Shown: positions 37,684 through 49,800 of the stretch, piece by piece
How positions within the stretch are numbered: position 1 is the first letter of the stretch
Layout: the number at the start of each line of letters is the position of its first letter
Position numbers and translations under genes: made by a program
Notes under the pieces: model-generated
Told to the model about the DNA's origin: nothing
Database searches by the model: none
The model's input: the letters and a program-made list of their open reading frames with translations, nothing else
Assembly: GCF_000516985.1 (NCBI RefSeq)
Contig: NW_006917100.1
Location: 2,345,490 to 2,409,489 of the forward strand
Direction of reading: 5' to 3'
Origin: Pestalotiopsis fici W106-1
Taxonomy: Eukaryota; Ascomycota; Sordariomycetes; Amphisphaeriales; Sporocadaceae
DNA length: 64,000 nt

Positions 37684-39676
37684 TCATGACCTGCCCTTCT
37701 TCGACCATTCCCGCAGCACATTCTTTTGAATCTTGCCGGTGCTCGTCTTTGGCAGCTCATCCACAATCTCCACCTCTCTGGGCACCATGAATTTGCTGAT
37801 ACTACTCTGGTTCTTGGCCCAATTAATCATGTCCTCGGGCTTCAAGGCCTTGCCCTCCTTGACAGTGAGGTACGCCTTTGGCCGTTCGCCCCAGTGTGAG
37901 TCAGGCACGGCCACCACTCCCGCTTCAAGCACATCTGGATGCTGCACCAACATACTCTCCAGGGCCACCGAGGAGATGTTTTCTCCACCCGAGATGATGA
38001 TGTCCTTTGCGCGGTCCTGGATCTGCGCGCTCCCGTCTGGATGCCAGACGGCCAAATCGCCTGATCGCAGCACACCGCCAAGGAAAAGTTTCCGGGTGGC
38101 TTCTGCATCCTTGTAGTAGCCCTTGGCGCATATGTTGCCAGTGAAGACAATCTCTCCAATTTCATTGCCGTCCTTGGCCACATCTATCACAGCTCCGTCT
38201 GGTTGATCTGGCTTGACGATTCTGATTGGCAAACTCGTCAGGAAGCCGTGACCTTGGCGTGCCATCTTTGCATATCTCTCAGCATCAGGCAACTCGGCCC
38301 ATTCAGGCATGGCATATCCTTTGGTGATGGGACCATATGTTTCCGTCAAGCCATAGACGTGCACTGGGTGTAAATTCAGCTCAGTCATTTGCTGGAAGAG
38401 GTGGGCTGTTGGTGGGCTGGCCGCAACCGTGACTCGTACAGGCTCTGGTAGTTTTTCGGCTTCCTTTGATGCACACAGAAGCGTGTTGACCGTTGGCGCC
38501 GCGTTGAAATGAGTGATTTGTTCTTCCTTTAGCAGCTTCCAAATCAAGGGGTAATCGATTTTTCTCAAACAATAGTGCGTTCCTCGAACCGCAGTAACCG
38601 ACCAGCTGTACTATATTAGCATGACTTGTCGGCATGTGTTGTGATACTCGGCTACTCACGGAAACGTCCAACCCATGGCATGGAACCTAGAAACAAGTCA
38701 GTCAAATAACCACCATGGTGAGAGCATTTTGACCATTTACATTGGCAACGTCCACAAGTACCTGCACCTTCCGTTATGATAGTTCAAGCCGGACTCGACG
38801 ATGTTGGCCAAACTTGCCAAGTAAGCACCTCGGTGAGTATAGACAACTCCTTTGGGGCGAGACGTTGTTCCAGACGTGAAAGGAATTGCCAGCATGTCGT
38901 CTTCGTTGGAACATTGCGACTTCAGACCTGCCCACCCTTTACTGCCCTGGGCTTTGTCATAATGGAGACCCTCGAGGATCGCCTCGTCAAACGGGCCACA
39001 GAGCTGACCTTCAGTAGCATCGGTATCCTACAGAGAATTCAGCGTCAACGACCCCAAAAGCCAGATATCCAGCGTCCGAGGAGGATCCAGACTCACGGTG
39101 TCAATGATGAACTTGACCTTGGGATGCGTCTTCTTAAAGTCATCCAGCAGGGATACGTACTCGTTATCCACCACGATGGAGTCGACCTCGGCAAAGTCAA
39201 AGATGTAAGTGATGTCATCCGGTTTCAACCTTGCAGCAAACATGTTAGACTCTACTGAAAAGAAAAAAAGGCCTTCCCCGCACATGAAAGCGAGTGAAAG
39301 CCGTGGAGCATAAAACCAACCGGTAGTTGACGGGCACGACCACGGCGCCGGCGGCGATGATGCCAAAGATGGACTCGAGAAAGGCCGGCGTGTTGGTCGC
39401 CAAGATGCCGACCCTCTTGAACTTGTGCCTGAGCAGGTAATAGGCAAGTCCCCTGGCCCGGTCCGCAAACTCGGCGTACGATCGTCTGAGGACCTGCTGG
39501 TTGGCCGTGACATGGTAGATGGCCGTTGCATTGGGTTCAATGGCTGCCGCCCGTTCCAGGAAGAAGGTTGGCGAGAGCTGGTGAAGATGGTGACTGTGGA
39601 CGTGGCCAACCGGCGATGACTCGGTCGAGGTGAAGTGTCCGAGTAAGCTCTTTAGTCGCGAGGTGGCTCCGGACAT
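37684..39676 (-). CDS. AMP-dependent acyl-CoA synthetase (AMP-binding enzyme)
   Basis: Five exons on the minus strand: 39321-39676, 39097-39229, 38741-39027, 38660-38686 and 37684-38605 (574 aa). Exon 4 is only 27 nt. The joins rebuild known blocks: VPVNYR|LKPDDITYIFD and YLWTLPMFHAMGW|TFPWSV. The ATP/AMP-binding loop TSGTTSRPKG lies at about 214-223. VYGLTETYGPIT, GDLAVWHPDG, QDRAKDIIISGGENISSVALE and the catalytic Lys motif PKTSTGKIQK follow in order. This is the layout of adenylate-forming acyl-CoA ligases of the medium-chain/short-chain group, which activate a carboxylic acid to its acyl-AMP and then to the CoA thioester. The substrate cannot be read from the sequence. The end (KKGRS) is not a classic peroxisomal PTS1. 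The His-rich N-terminus (about 20-35) is odd and may belong to a targeting region. Confidence 0.93.
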
Positions 39677-40731
39677 GGTGGTGATGGATGAAATGACGTC
39701 CGTCTTATGTAGATGGCTAACCGAGGTGAATTGGACCTTGGTAATTGATTTCTTGCCCTTGTTGTATATGGGATATATGGTTCAAGTTTCTAGTGTTCAT
39801 ATATAATTCAAATGTGACGCTGAAAATAGACGAGATCGTACCACCAGTGGAAATAAAATATCTAACAAAACTGAGAAGAGAATCTAACCGAAGCCAAGTA
39901 GCAGCTGAAGGATGAGACACGCAACGACGGCTCCGAGTGCCATTTGTACTATGAGCCGTCGGCTTAAAACCGACAGCCACCCTCTCATGGCTGCTGGTGT
40001 GCCTCTAAAACTATTATTACACAGCTAACCTAATCTACCTGCTCTAGTTGACGCCATGGACGGAAACAGGGACATACTGCGGGGGAAGCACCAAACAAAG
40101 AGCCCCCTGGAAAGCTCGGCAATGGGGGGAATGCTTGTTTAGCGCGAGACACGAATCTTGGGGTTTTGCCGCTGTAGATGTTCTTCGCATACGTGGAGCA
40201 AGACCTGGTCATGTTTTCTGCAGTACTATATCCATGGTATATGTAAAAGTATCCACACCCCAGCTCGCAGACTGTTATTCCCGTCATCAGCTATATCCAC
40301 TCCAGGAAGCAAGCTCCCGAGGTCGTGATGAACGACCAGTATATTTCAGTGGATTGCAAGTAGGCAGACAGGTTCAAACCTTTATCTGTAACCAGCCAGT
40401 TGTCAATGGGGGATGAGTGGTACACCGTCTGCGCAGTTTTTCTTGCAGTAACGAAACTTATCGAGCGTGGAGTCGACTCTACCATCACGTCCGGTCTGTC
40501 CTCACTTCAATCTTTACACGCCAGGATCCCACCAAGAATTACAACGCAAGGCTTGCCGGTTATGCAAGTAAATTCCAGTAGAAAGCTTGCATGAAACATG
40601 AGTTGCGCCAAGTACTCGAATAACGGAGTATTATTTAATAAAGAGACTGGTAATTCCATCGCTATCCCATGCAAACAGAACGACTAACTTCACCACGGGA
40701 CTAGACATATGTCGAGTTGGTGTGGTGCTAA
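39677..40731. other. Intergenic region, 1 kb
   Basis: It separates two minus-strand genes. No open frame longer than about 120 codons and none that resembles a protein. I considered and dropped a GGTTCAAACC (tRNA B-box-like) sequence near 40371, because no stems form around it. Confidence 0.5.
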
Positions 40732-42930
40732 CTAACGCTGCGGCTTGGAAGCATTTTTCAGGTAATTTAACAAGAAGTTTTGATCAGCTGGTGTAAGCGA
40801 CGTCGGCGTCTGGCTACCACGTCTACTTGACTGGCTGCCAGCTCCCGAGGCAATCGACGCAACACGCGATCTCGGGCGTGCCATCTCAATAGACGGAGAC
40901 ATGGCCGGCTCCTTACCCTTGTTTTTGCCAAAGAGAGACAACAGCTGTGTCCGCTGCTCGTGTGTCGACTCTCGCCGTGGTTGTAAGATGTTGTTTGGCA
41001 TGGTTAGTGCCGACGCTTCTGGCGCCCGCGCGATGGACATGTCCGCGGCTGACACGCCACGATTTGGGTCTGCGTATGGATATCTTGGTGACTGACTCGC
41101 TGCATGGGTGGTGGCAGCAGCAGCTTGAGGTTCCTGTGCCCTATTCTGACTCTGTTGTTTTGGCCTCGATGCAATTGACAAGGCACCAAACGGTAGCTGG
41201 AGATCGGGTCTAGCGGCTGCTGGCGCTGGGTGTTGTTCACCCTGCTTGAACATACCCAGAAGCCCAGATCGGTGTGTGTCCTGCGGCGGCATGGACTTGG
41301 CTTGACTAGGAGCCTGTTGCACATTTTCTTGGGCGTTTTTATCCTTGAACATGTTGAGTAGTCCCATTGAATGTGCTGATGGCTGTGATTGCCCTGGAGG
41401 TCCATGGCTGGCGGCCATATTGAAGGGATTTGGTTGTGGCGGCTGCGGCTGCGGCTGCGGCTGCTGCTGATGTTGATGTTGATGTTGATGATACTGTTGA
41501 GGATGCTGGTGTGCAATGTTCTGGCCGGCGTGGCTTGGTCCAGGATGATGTTGCTGGTGAGGTTGTGCGCCCGGCGTCCCAAGCATGGCTCGCATGAGCA
41601 AGGCTTGCTGTACTTGTGGTGGTTGGGGTTGTGGGTGGACCAGCTGTGGCTGGTTTTGGTATTGACGGGGAGCGACCATGATATGAGGCCCGCCACTCGC
41701 ATCAGATGTCATAAGAACCTGTGGTCTTGCGTGATACTGCTGTTGGGGGTTGTCCTGCATCATTTGTGCTTGCGGCACCATGGGGAATTGCGGTGGATTC
41801 TCAAAGGTACCCTGGGTTAGCCGTTGTGCATGGTGACGATAGTGTGGTGACTGTGGTTGTGGTGCCTGGATCGTGGTCTGTTCCATGGGCGTATGGGGAT
41901 ACTGGTTTTGAAAGGGGGCCATTGAGGCCTCCTTGGACTGCAACATGGACAGTAGAGCGGCCCCTTGTTTGTTGCTGCCATTTGGCAGTGATGCCGATGC
42001 CGATGCCTGTTGCTGTCCATTGAGCAAGTTGCGCATTTCTTGTTCCGCTGCCATGGAGCGGCTTGCGGCTGCCTGAAAGTGTGGTATCGCAGCCTCCAGC
42101 TCTTCGATATCTCTATTGTTGACAAATGCGTCGTCCTGAAGTACCTCGGGGGGTATGTCCTTCTTCTTCTGGCTGAGCACCCACTTCTTCAGGGGGACTA
42201 AAAAGGGTGCCACATTGTAGAACTTGCTGGCGTTTGGAATGGCATTGGCCGCACTGCTGCCCCCTTCAGCTTGTTTCCCTCCCTTTTTCTTGCGGAAAGC
42301 CGGTAGATCTCGTAGATTGTACCAGGCCACCTTTCCGATCTCGTTCCTCGTCTGGGGCTCAAAAACGGTGTCCATGGGCACGTCGCGGAATACGAACATT
42401 CGCAGATGCTGATCACGCATAGTGATGTCGAAGAACTTGACGTCGTCGTCGGCCGGAACAAGGCCAGCCTTGCGCAAGTCAAACCCTGTCTCTTCCCAGC
42501 ATTCTCGAATGGCGCAATCAAGGTCGGTTTCATCCTTGTTGATCTTTCCGCGAGGAAAGCTCCATGTTGAGTTGTTCTTCCAGCCGCGCACAAGGACGCA
42601 ACTGTCCATCTCGTGGTTCAGCATAATGGCGCCGCGCACGGGGATTCTGGTCTTGTATTGCATAAACTCTTGGTACGCCCGCATGTGGTGCTCGATCGAA
42701 TAGTTTGCGAAGAGCGGACAGTGTTGGAACATGCGAAGGCAAAAGTCCTTGAGTGTCATGTGCGGCAGCGCGGGGTCCAGGACGCGGATAAAGTCTTCGT
42801 AGAACCAGTGTGCCTCCTCAATTTGAAAGCAGATGTGCGGAATCGAGCCCAAATCTTCCTCCGGGAGGTTTAGAATAAAGCGGACGCAGAGGTCGTCCAA
42901 CCAGTCTTCGATCGTCATTTGTTCTTCCAT
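40732..42930 (-). CDS. DCP2: mRNA decapping enzyme Dcp2
   Basis: A single exon, 732 aa. The N-terminal regulatory domain binds Dcp1 in this family; it runs from about 5 to 95 (EDWLDDLCVRFILNLPEEDL, EEAHWFYEDFIRVLDPALP, FCLRMFQHCPLF). The Nudix domain runs from about 96 to 245: RGAIMLNHEMDSCVLVRGWK, then the Nudix box GKINKDETDLDCAIRECWEETGF (about 128-150) with the full set of catalytic Glu residues. The Box B region follows. Dcp2 cleaves the m7G cap to start 5'-3' mRNA decay in P bodies. From about 300 the protein is disordered and rich in Gln, Pro and His (HQHQHQHQQQ near 481-490). It carries at least five copies of a short leucine motif described in the findings. The start ATG sits directly before the conserved domain. 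Confidence 0.96.
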   Translation of the reverse strand: MEEQMTIEDWLDDLCVRFILNLPEEDLGSIPHICFQIEEAHWFYEDFIRVLDPALPHMTLKDFCLRMFQHCPLFANYSIEHHMRAYQEFMQYKTRIPVRGAIMLNHEMDSCVLVRGWKNNSTWSFPRGKINKDETDLDCAIRECWEETGFDLRKAGLVPADDDVKFFDITMRDQHLRMFVFRDVPMDTVFEPQTRNEIGKVAWYNLRDLPAFRKKKGGKQAEGGSSAANAIPNASKFYNVAPFLVPLKKWVLSQKKKDIPPEVLQDDAFVNNRDIEELEAAIPHFQAAASRSMAAEQEMRNLLNGQQQASASASLPNGSNKQGAALLSMLQSKEASMAPFQNQYPHTPMEQTTIQAPQPQSPHYRHHAQRLTQGTFENPPQFPMVPQAQMMQDNPQQQYHARPQVLMTSDASGGPHIMVAPRQYQNQPQLVHPQPQPPQVQQALLMRAMLGTPGAQPHQQHHPGPSHAGQNIAHQHPQQYHQHQHQHQQQPQPQPQPPQPNPFNMAASHGPPGQSQPSAHSMGLLNMFKDKNAQENVQQAPSQAKSMPPQDTHRSGLLGMFKQGEQHPAPAAARPDLQLPFGALSIASRPKQQSQNRAQEPQAAAATTHAASQSPRYPYADPNRGVSAADMSIARAPEASALTMPNNILQPRRESTHEQRTQLLSLFGKNKGKEPAMSPSIEMARPRSRVASIASGAGSQSSRRGSQTPTSLTPADQNFLLNYLKNASKPQR

Positions 42931-43692
42931 CTTGGCTGTGCATATCAGCGATGAGATGCAAGTAGTTTGGTTTTGCGAAGAAACAGCTAATGAGTGTATC
43001 CCGAGGCGAACAAGACCAAAAGGAGGGATACCTTAATAGCGCTGCTTCTGCTGGTGATGGTGGTGATTGTTGTTGTTGGGTTGGGCAGTGATTAGGAGGA
43101 GGGACGCCTATCAAGGCAAGGTAGTGAGAGAGTTGTTGAGTGACGTGGAGAGCTTTCGCAATGGGTCAGGCTCAAGTCGAGCGTCTTTGGTGTGGCACTA
43201 GCTTGGGTAGCTACCAAAGTGGGGTGACATGTCGTACACCTACTCGAGAACCATCCCTCACTATGAAGAAGAGGAGACTGCTACTTGCTGCTCAACCCAT
43301 TTACAGATACAGAATACAGCATCTTTTCTCTTTTACCCTAGGTACTTACATAAGCCCCATGATCGGATCTCCGCCTGTTGATTGACCGAACAGCTGGAGT
43401 CTTGCAGTCTGGGCTCTGAATTGGAATCCTCGGCAGTTGGCACCAATGCAGCTAAACTTTAAAGGTTGTCTTTATCTCTCTCCTACTCAATGTATTTTCA
43501 GAATTGATTCAACTTTATTTAGGCTGTTGCTTCTACCTGCTAGTGCTGCATTTCGATACCCAACAAGGAGGTATTTGGAAAAAGATCCCAACTCGCCAGA
43601 TGAACAGATATAGATGTTGCGCCATTCTCTGAGCCCACCCGTTTTCATCAAGGTTTGCCAATCACTTTAGCATGTCATACGCAGTGAGGCAG

Positions 43693-43707
43693 TATATATA
43701 TATATAT
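43693..43707. repeat. TA dinucleotide repeat
   Basis: Fifteen nt of uninterrupted alternating T and A in intergenic sequence. Confidence 0.9.
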
Positions 43708-44590
43708 GTAGTAGAGGTGACAGACAGGATACAAGGGGTCCCAGCCTCGCATGCAAATCATCTCAAGGGGCGTGGGTCCTGTCTCTCTTGATAGCAATGC
43801 AAGACTAAAGATATGCTTGTCATTCAGCACTCGGAGATGCCCTGTTTAGGAAGTCTCCGGCTCGTAGCCGAGATCTCTTCATTGCTATTTTCCTAGTGCT
43901 TTCAAGATGCTGTGGTGACCAATTACATGTGTATCAATGTATATTCCAAAGTACCTATACTGCAACTTGAACCAATCTTTTGACGCAAATAGAGAGCGTA
44001 TCTCGGATGCACAATGGCACGAGCGTTTCCGCAATTCTGCAACACGTGTGTTCATAGCTTATCTAAATTAATGCTGACTCCCGATTAGCTGATTTTACAT
44101 AATTTGTATGCTAGAAAGCATGCCAGTTGCGTTTACTTTTTGCTTGCAGGACATTCGCTAGTCATTATGCTGGACACTCTTTTCTCAACCATGACGGCGA
44201 GCACTGGGCTCTAGAACAGATTAATTAGTATACAAGGGTTGTTTTTGTTCTTTTCCCCCTTGGCTTACTCCAAGTAGGTGTAAAACTGCAAGGGCCGGAT
44301 AAGGACCACAGGTAGTAGAATAAATGCTGGCTCGCGTTCATAATATTTACTGTGTACCTAGGTCCGGACACATTGAGCAGTTCCAAGTTTCTGAGCGGTT
44401 CCGAAGTGTCGGGCTGGCTCATGTGGAGTCGGGTCTCTACATTGTGCACAGGTACCTGGGCGTACAGTAGTAAGTACTTCGCACCTACCTAGACGCTGTC
44501 ATGTATTCCATTGCGCCCAAGGTTTTTGTTCTTCTACCCTTTTCTCTCTTATCTTAGTCTCTTTCTCTTTCTTCTGCTTCTGGGTTTTTG

Positions 44591-44608
44591 CCCCCCCCCC
44601 CCCCCCCA
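44591..44608. repeat. Poly-C tract, 18 nt
   Basis: Eighteen C in a row in non-coding sequence, preceded by a T-rich CTTTCTCTTTC stretch. Long C runs are error-prone in assemblies, so the exact length is uncertain. Confidence 0.9.
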
Positions 44609-45095
44609 GAAGGATAATTAGATATAGTGACTCTCGAGTTGCACCCGCAAAGGGCATACCGGAATGCTTTCATATGAATAATCATGGGTCATCTTCAACA
44701 ACAAAGGACGTGGCTTGAGAGTTCAAACTTATGCTTCATAAACAATACATGTCCTTGCTTTTCCTCTCATGAATCTACTGATATTGCACACCCTGAACCT
44801 CCCTCTGCGAGTCCGTTGCAATGCAAAGACAAGTGGTGTGCTTGCAGCCTGGACATCTTAGTCAAAAGCTGCTTTTTCGCCAAGTATGAGAGAGGCATAT
44901 GCTACCCCCCGTCCTTGCGCCTTCTGAAAAATCAAGAAGACCATGACGAAGCGGTGACGTATCCCACAACTGATCGCAGGAGATACCAAGCAATTCCCCA
45001 TGTAATAGAACCATCGCGAAATTCTCTGAGGCTCTCCTTCATGATATGTAACATTGGTCCATCAAGTTGTATCAACAGAGACGAACAACCTCCGA

Positions 45096-46832
45096 TTATG
45101 CACCAACGCCAACGGTGCTGAAAGCCGCGAACTCGGTCGATGTATCGAGTCTATCGTCACTATCGCCATTGTCGTCGTCATCCAGTCTCAAAGTTGCGAA
45201 CCGATTGCGAATCTTGACTCCAGGAGGTTTCGTGGCAAGGGATTGCAGAGGCTTGGGAACTGAGGGCTTCCGAGAGACCTCCAGAGGCTGTGCGCACTCG
45301 TCTACATCCCATTCAATCTTGGATCCTTTGTACGTGCTATAATCGCGTCAATTCAATGCTCGTTTATCTCTTGTTCTTGGTCGCTTACACTCTGCTCATC
45401 ATGCATGTCCTCGCAAACATGGCATTGTGGACGGAGTTGGTTTTGATGTAGCAGCTGCTGCCAATGAAGTCGATGCTGATGACCACCAGGTTGTGAATGT
45501 GTTCGAGGTGATCGCGAATGCTGTCAACGGTGTGATCAGGGCCGCAGCGGCGAATTATCATGTTTCGAGTAGCGCCTTGGCCAATCTTGCCAGCGACGTG
45601 ACCAGCAAGATGAAAGTGTCTGTCAGCCCATTTGACGAAGACCTTTTCATGCAGAATTAGCCATACGCTGACATTTGTCAAGTGATATGCCAACGTACGC
45701 GCTTGTGGTTGATGTACAAATCATTTCGTCGTACATGCTCGTAGAAGCTGACTGCATCCTCCTCGAGCAGAAAAGAAACAAGAGCCGAATGGTCGGCGGC
45801 TCGGAGGTAAATCTCCAGTACCATACCTCCCCGGACAACGTTGGTCACGTCTCCGTGAGTAGTGCCCTCGGCGAGACCTGCCAAAACGACTGTTCGCTTG
45901 CACATTCGCGGATAGTGAGGTCGCTCGTAGGCCAGTGCCTGGCTGAAGTTGGGTTCTTGCTGCGCTCCCGGCGAGGAGCCGTCGGGTGAGTACTCGGCTG
46001 AAAAGTCTTCCTCGGGACCATCAGCCCACCCAGCGCTACCGTTGTAACCACTGTAGCCATTTTGACTGCTGTAACCGTTCCGGCCGTTTCCAGCAGAGTA
46101 TTCTTTGTAGTGGGTACTGTAGATTTTGGTGGCTGGAGAGAAGTGTGTTCCATGTTCCTTGGTCTGATTCAGAGAATGAGTCTTGTTGCCGGTGGGCATG
46201 GGCATTCTGGATGTCTTTCCAATCATCTCTTGGCTATGGCGACTCGTGTTGTCCTGGCTCAGAACCTGCACTGTGTCAATTTGGATTACATTTCAGGAGC
46301 CATGTATTAGTCAGTGTATGCAGAGACGGAACTCTATCATCGAGCAGAAACCAAATTCTCAAGTCAGAGTGCATATTACTTACCACAATTGTCTGCTCAT
46401 CGATTCCTCCACTAATCAGATTTGCGCAAAGGGTAGTATACTGATGTGCAAGCTGCAGCAGGTTATCGTAGTCCGCCTTGGGTACCACGGTCAAGTTCTG
46501 GTCGGCCATGGCTGCAGAGAGCGGTCCATCGTTCTGGGAGATGAGGGTAAGCAGGTGAAATCTATGTCGCAATGGGTCTGATATAACATGACTTACACAA
46601 TTAGCCCTGTCAGATGTGATACCCATAGAGTTAGCGACCTGAGCAACCACACAAAAGGTCCACGAAAGAGAGTGGAGGAAGCTCAAGGAAGCTTGAGTGA
46701 TCAGAGTAGAAGGGGGGGATGGGCAGCGGCGTTGCGATTTGGATATAATGTTGTTTTTTATGGTACATACCTTCGCACGAGGGTGTCGAAATAAGCGCGA
46801 TCGATGGTGACAGGATCCGTAATCGACGCCAT
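45096..46832 (-). CDS. RRM RNA-binding protein, Nrd1-like
   Basis: Six exons on the minus strand: 46771-46832, 46597-46606 (10 nt), 46384-46533, 45699-46265, 45389-45642 and 45096-45336 (427 aa). All phases agree. The start MASITDPVTIDRAYFDTLVRR is typical of fungal Nrd1-like proteins, as is VPKADYDNLLQLAHQY. Residues about 75-195 are disordered, with Tyr/Gly/Ser repeats (NGYSSQNGYSGYNG). A first RRM begins at about 199 (TVVLAGLAEGTTHGDV, IYLRAADHSALVSF). A second follows from about 285 (TRNMIIRRCGPDHTVDSIR, VVISIDFIGSSCYIKTNSVHNAM). The C-terminus ends in an acidic stretch (DDDDNGDSDD). In fission yeast Nrd1 binds mRNAs to restrain sexual differentiation and support cytokinesis; the role here is inferred. 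The 10-nt microexon is described in the findings. Confidence 0.9.
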
Positions 46833-49800
46833 TTTCCCCAGGATAGTAAGAAAACGAATGTGCAACGAGACACAACAAACGCAGCTTTGGTTTGCCGGTA
46901 CAGGTGTTACGGACCAGGAATTGACCACGACAAGGAGCACAAAAGAAGAAGAAGAGAGACGTGCGGAGAAAAAAAAAAGGCAAGAAGAGGATGGTTGAAT
47001 CTTTCGAAACAAGCTCCTTCCAACCAGACAGAGAGTGTCGCCCTTGCAAAAGAAAAGCTTCAAGAAAAGTAAAGGGATCTGATCTGAATGGTGCAAGTAA
47101 AGGCGAAGGACCCTTGTAGGCTGTAGTCAAAGTAAGTGCAACCTGCGGGTGGGTCCAACCAACACAAGCTGTTATTGTTGGTACTGATTGATGCGGACAT
47201 GCAGGTGCCCAAGTGCCGTCAATTGCAGTAGGTGACAAATGGAATCCTGTTTTTTCTTTCTTTCTTTTTTTTTCTTCTTCTTCTTGAAAGAGCCAAGGGT
47301 CTGTCCAAGGAGGCGAATCGAAGCTATTTTCAAGTCTTGTTCAGTTTTATCATAAGGCTGTATAAATATAATCATCTTCTTGCAGCTTGAGATTAGAAGA
47401 TGCATTGTCTCAAAGTAGGTATATACTGATATCTACCAATTAACGTGCGACAGGAGAGTCTTGACGCTGGCAGAGCCTCAGTATGTTGCAAATGTGGGTG
47501 CATAATATTTTGGGAATTAAAGGCCGCATGTTTCTACATCAAGGCTCCCTAGTCAATGAAGTTCTTTGATGTGACTGGAGTGCAGTATTCCCAAGATACC
47601 TGAGAGAACAAAAAGTGACAGCAATCAAGCTGCATTGGTGCAATGACCGGGGTCTTGTTGGATTAACGTTAAGTGGTCGAGCACTGTATTATACTTTCCC
47701 AGGTGGTTCTTGTTCCCAAGATCTACCGATCTTCTCGTGGTGGCCACTATCTGCTTGCTTCCCATGTCCGACCTATATATCGAAATCGCAGTCATGCTGT
47801 GGCATTTGTTGCGGCGAGACTGCGAAAAGAGACAAATAATCCCATTTGGACAATACTTGGTAATGTCTGGGGCTTTGTATTGTGCGAGTGTCAAACCAAG
47901 GAGTTTGATCGTGGGCGATCCAGACCCAGGACGGCAAGCAACACTGAGGCACATACACAAGGCAGCGCAAACAAGCAGGTCAACAGTCAAGGTAAATAAA
48001 GGCACGCAGCCGCCACGGCTGATCCTGGTCAAGCTGGACATAGCGAAAGGAATTGATGACTGGAACTGATACTTGCTGTTACTGGGTAGTAAAAACCTAC
48101 AGCGGTATCAATTCTTCGGTGTCCAAACTATTCCTCATCTACATTCTCATTCTCATCCTCACGATCTAGAATGTAATATCTAAATTCTACAAAACCACCC
48201 TCCTAGACAGTACCGCATACTCGAAGGGTGTAAATACCAGTGGACTACTTCTTTTTCAATGGTTAATTTACCATTTCTAGAAGCCATGCAGAGTATCTCG
48301 TTTATTAAATGACCACGCGTTCACCAATCTTTATGATATAGATCAGCGTCTACAACTACTTCCTATTGATATTCCAGTCATGGCGAAAGCTTGAGATGGT
48401 AGTGAATGTTCCCTCATCTTTGGCCGATATATTAACCGGTATCAGCAGTCCATCCCAAGTGAATGACAATCTCTGCCGAGAGCCGAGCTCAGGAGGTGTA
48501 CATGCGAGCGAGGGGAACTAATACTTTATGAATTCAAAGGATTCGACCTGGTCTCTAGTCTTCTCTGATCAGCGCTCACTTCTGTAGGGCCAGAGCGATG
48601 CATCGTGTCCAAGCTTGAGTAGAAGCTGGCCCTGCTTCATCTCAATTACGCGAGTTCCACAGGCACTTCGGCGCGTGATTCGATCGTCCACGAATCATGT
48701 CTAACAGGATACCTCTCGTTCATGGAATTGGGATATCTTCGGATCGATGGCTCATATGGAGTCTGCCAGTCGAAAAGTCAAAGAAGAGCGCCCGGCTTGT
48801 TCTTAATAGACACTTCGCTTCCAAACAAGAGTGCTTGTGGCTATCTGTCGAGCCCCAACAACATGTTCTCGAGTCGGTCCAAGATCACTCAGGGACTGCT
48901 TGAGCAAGTCCAGAGTGGCATGGTTCCGAGCAGTCGTGGGTGGCCTGAGCCAACGAGATCCGACGACTAGAGAAGATGAGGTCTCCTAAATGCCATCTGC
49001 TTAGCTTGCCATGCTATATTCTTCTGCGAGCCAGGGGCCGCCGTGGAGTGCGGATGGAAGGTGAATGCATGGTCATGGCGAGATCCTGCTTCGCTGTCCT
49101 GCCTTGGATGTTTCATGTGCAAGATTGAGTCGAAAAGTTGAAGGATATTGTATTCGACAACCCGCCAGCCTATGGCGAGTTCAAACGAAAAAGCCCAGCA
49201 GGATCATCTCTTTTTTGGCCATGCAGTGCAGAGTTTGGTGCAGCCTGAGATATCACCGTTGGGAGACTCATCATCCTGGGCGCCCATCTGCATTTACCGG
49301 TTCCAACTGACCAGCAATGAGCCAAGGCGCGGTCCGCCTCTAGATGCCACGACGGAAGATGCTCGAGCCATACAAGAACAATCGTCAAATCTGCTCAGTA
49401 GCAAGCAATTCCATCAGAGTAGAAGCACTCAGCAGCGCACAATAGTAAGATAATTCTGCAGATCACGGCACAATTACTTCGTTGATGTCGAGATTTGATC
49501 GAACTAGGCCGAGCTTGGCGCAGCAAAATTGTAGAATCATCGTCGACCGATTCAAGTGGAAGCGACTTGCTATGTGCACAAATAGGCAGACCAAAGCACC
49601 TCAAGTCATGCGACAAAGAAGCACGTCTACGGCGATTAGGAGCCTTGACTGCGGAATGTAGCACTGACTGGGAGATTTCAACAGATCAGGCAATCATGTT
49701 GTTTTCGGTCAAGTCATCGTTTGGCTTGCATGATGTACCAAGCGCTGTTTCCGACGCATTGGATTGTGTCACCTCAGCAGCTGAGTTGTCGTGGATGGAA

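Larger units (their letters stand above)
42931..45095. other. Intergenic region, 2.2 kb
   Basis: It holds the DCP2 promoter on the left and the 3' region of the RRM gene on the right. A TA repeat (43693-43707) and an 18-nt poly-C run (44591-44608) are present. A 145-codon frame on the plus strand at 44684-45121 runs antisense into the RRM gene end and has no family resemblance. Confidence 0.5.

Noticed and set aside
38755..38780. Possible extra intron donor GTGCAGG in the acyl-CoA synthetase gene
   Set aside because: Reading through gives NGRCRYLWTLPMFHAMGW, the conserved family block; splicing there would delete it.
40361..40400. GGTTCAAACC resembling a tRNA B box
   Set aside because: No acceptor, D or anticodon stem can be formed around it.
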